DNA of 64,000 nt. Origin: Metridium senile. Lineage: Eukaryota; Cnidaria; Anthozoa; Actiniaria; Metridiidae. The notes beneath the pieces are model-generated. The model was not told where the DNA came from. It worked only from the letters and a program-made list of their open reading frames with translations, and did no database searches. The stretch spans positions 4,712,136 through 4,776,135 of the forward strand of contig OX459100.1 in the NCBI GenBank assembly GCA_949775045.1, given 5' to 3'. This document shows positions 63,215 to 64,000 of the stretch, one piece after another (position 1 is the first letter of the stretch; each line of letters opens with the position of its first letter). The translations under genes and the position numbers were made by a program.

Positions 63215-64000
63215 CTTCGGCATGAGGAAAAAGGAAACATAATCTAATTATAACTAACAAAAACCTTTCCACATTTCAGTACGTTATTTGGACGTAGCTT
63301 TTATCAGGGTGATAAATGCGATAATTGCATACTCAGTTTTAGCCAATCAGATTGCAGTATTTGCTAGTGATTACAAAATGGATTTGTTGAATATTGTTAG
63401 CTAGTGAAGTAACAGCTACATATTTTCGCTAATTCAGTTTATACGTTGTTTTTTAAAAAGCTAAAGCAGGCTCTGTCAAATCTGAAACTAGTGTTAGCGG
63501 AATATTTGACTGATTTGAAAAACTAGGGTTTCACTTTTGAATATATGAGTTTACAAAATTTCACTAAATTCTTTTTGTTAGGCATACAGTACAATAGCAT
63601 GATCAATAATGATGATGACGCATCCTTATTTAATGAGGGTTAACATAGTTCATTACTGGTTGCCCAATAGTTTTCATTATGGCCCTCCTCAATTGCAAGG
63701 AAGAGGGAATTCTGCACTATCAATCACTAAATATTTTATGCTTTAATCTGTCTGAAAAATTATCTGATGTTACAGCTGGTCATGTTACGACACTCCATGT
63801 AATTTTTTACACCGGGAGTGTTTACATAGCTAAAAATGACCGCCATAGCAGGTGCGCATACCTGGAAACTTCATCAGTTATATAGTACTTAAAAACTATA
63901 TGAAACACATGTTGTACTACCATTCGTTAGGGAGTGTTGATTATTTATTTTTTTTGAGGGGGGCGGTTAAATAATAGGGGTGTCAAAAAAATGAAGGACC
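63215..64000. other. Right-end spacer
   Basis: Homologous to 24.29-24.9 kb through about 63.93 kb, with an extra piece at 63.61-63.7 kb. No gene is recognised to the window end. Confidence 0.5.

Overview
This is eukaryotic, AT-rich DNA from an invertebrate animal. The evidence is short introns, single-domain exons of the animal-type scavenger receptor cysteine-rich (SRCR) family, a non-LTR retrotransposon tail, solo LTRs, a tRNA-derived SINE-like piece and several inverted-repeat elements. A cnidarian, sponge or similar early-branching marine lineage is my guess from SRCR abundance and repeat style; the sequence alone does not settle it. There are no prokaryotic operons, rRNA genes or complete tRNA genes.

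The window is one continuous cluster of about 80 SRCR units (labelled U1-U81), from full exons to fragments of a few dozen bases. A complete unit is one exon of about 315-336 bp encoding one whole SRCR domain with six cysteines (C1 WGTVC, C2 VACRQLGF, C3 MxCxG, C4 LHSC, C5 xxCNxH, C6 VVCSG). This is the group A spacing. Acceptors and donors are both phase 1, so exons can be added, skipped or shuffled without changing frame. About 35 units look intact; the rest carry stops, frameshifts, lost splice sites, truncations or insertions. Entry sequences fall into two main classes. Class V begins DAQDIQLEPGTVGSG and usually has GYWxxGRG. Class T begins GPPQDNIQLEPGTTGLA and usually has GPMYY or GPAYN. 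A third entry, DPPQDNI, continues like class V.

Layout: 1-1345 truncated LINE; 1354-4652 plus-strand units; 4689-7465 minus-strand units; 7466-12449 a stretch without SRCR exons that holds a 68-bp minisatellite and a GATAAC-type repeat; 12450-20109 dense plus-strand units; 20.6-30.2 kb plus and minus units alternating, partly a duplicate of 2.2-7.1 kb and of 18.4-21.1 kb; 30.9-36.9 kb plus-strand units, one split by a solo LTR; 37.7-39.2 kb minus; 39.3-45.5 kb plus, with a 2.3-kb palindromic TTAA element in an intron and a 945-bp TIR element inside an exon; 46.0-51.3 kb minus, with a second solo LTR inside an exon; 51.3-52.9 kb plus; 53.8-55.0 kb minus; 55.5-61.7 kb plus; 62.8-63.2 kb minus; the rest is spacer.

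No signal peptide, transmembrane exon, promoter or poly(A) site could be tied to a particular gene, so gene boundaries are unresolved. The exons probably belong to several multi-SRCR secreted or membrane receptors whose other exons are outside the window or unrecognised. The framework is almost invariant, while four short patches vary and recur in new combinations. Intron and spacer sequences show large-scale unequal exchange. Together this looks like a fast-evolving recognition-receptor locus kept in flux by duplication, inversion, conversion and transposon insertion.
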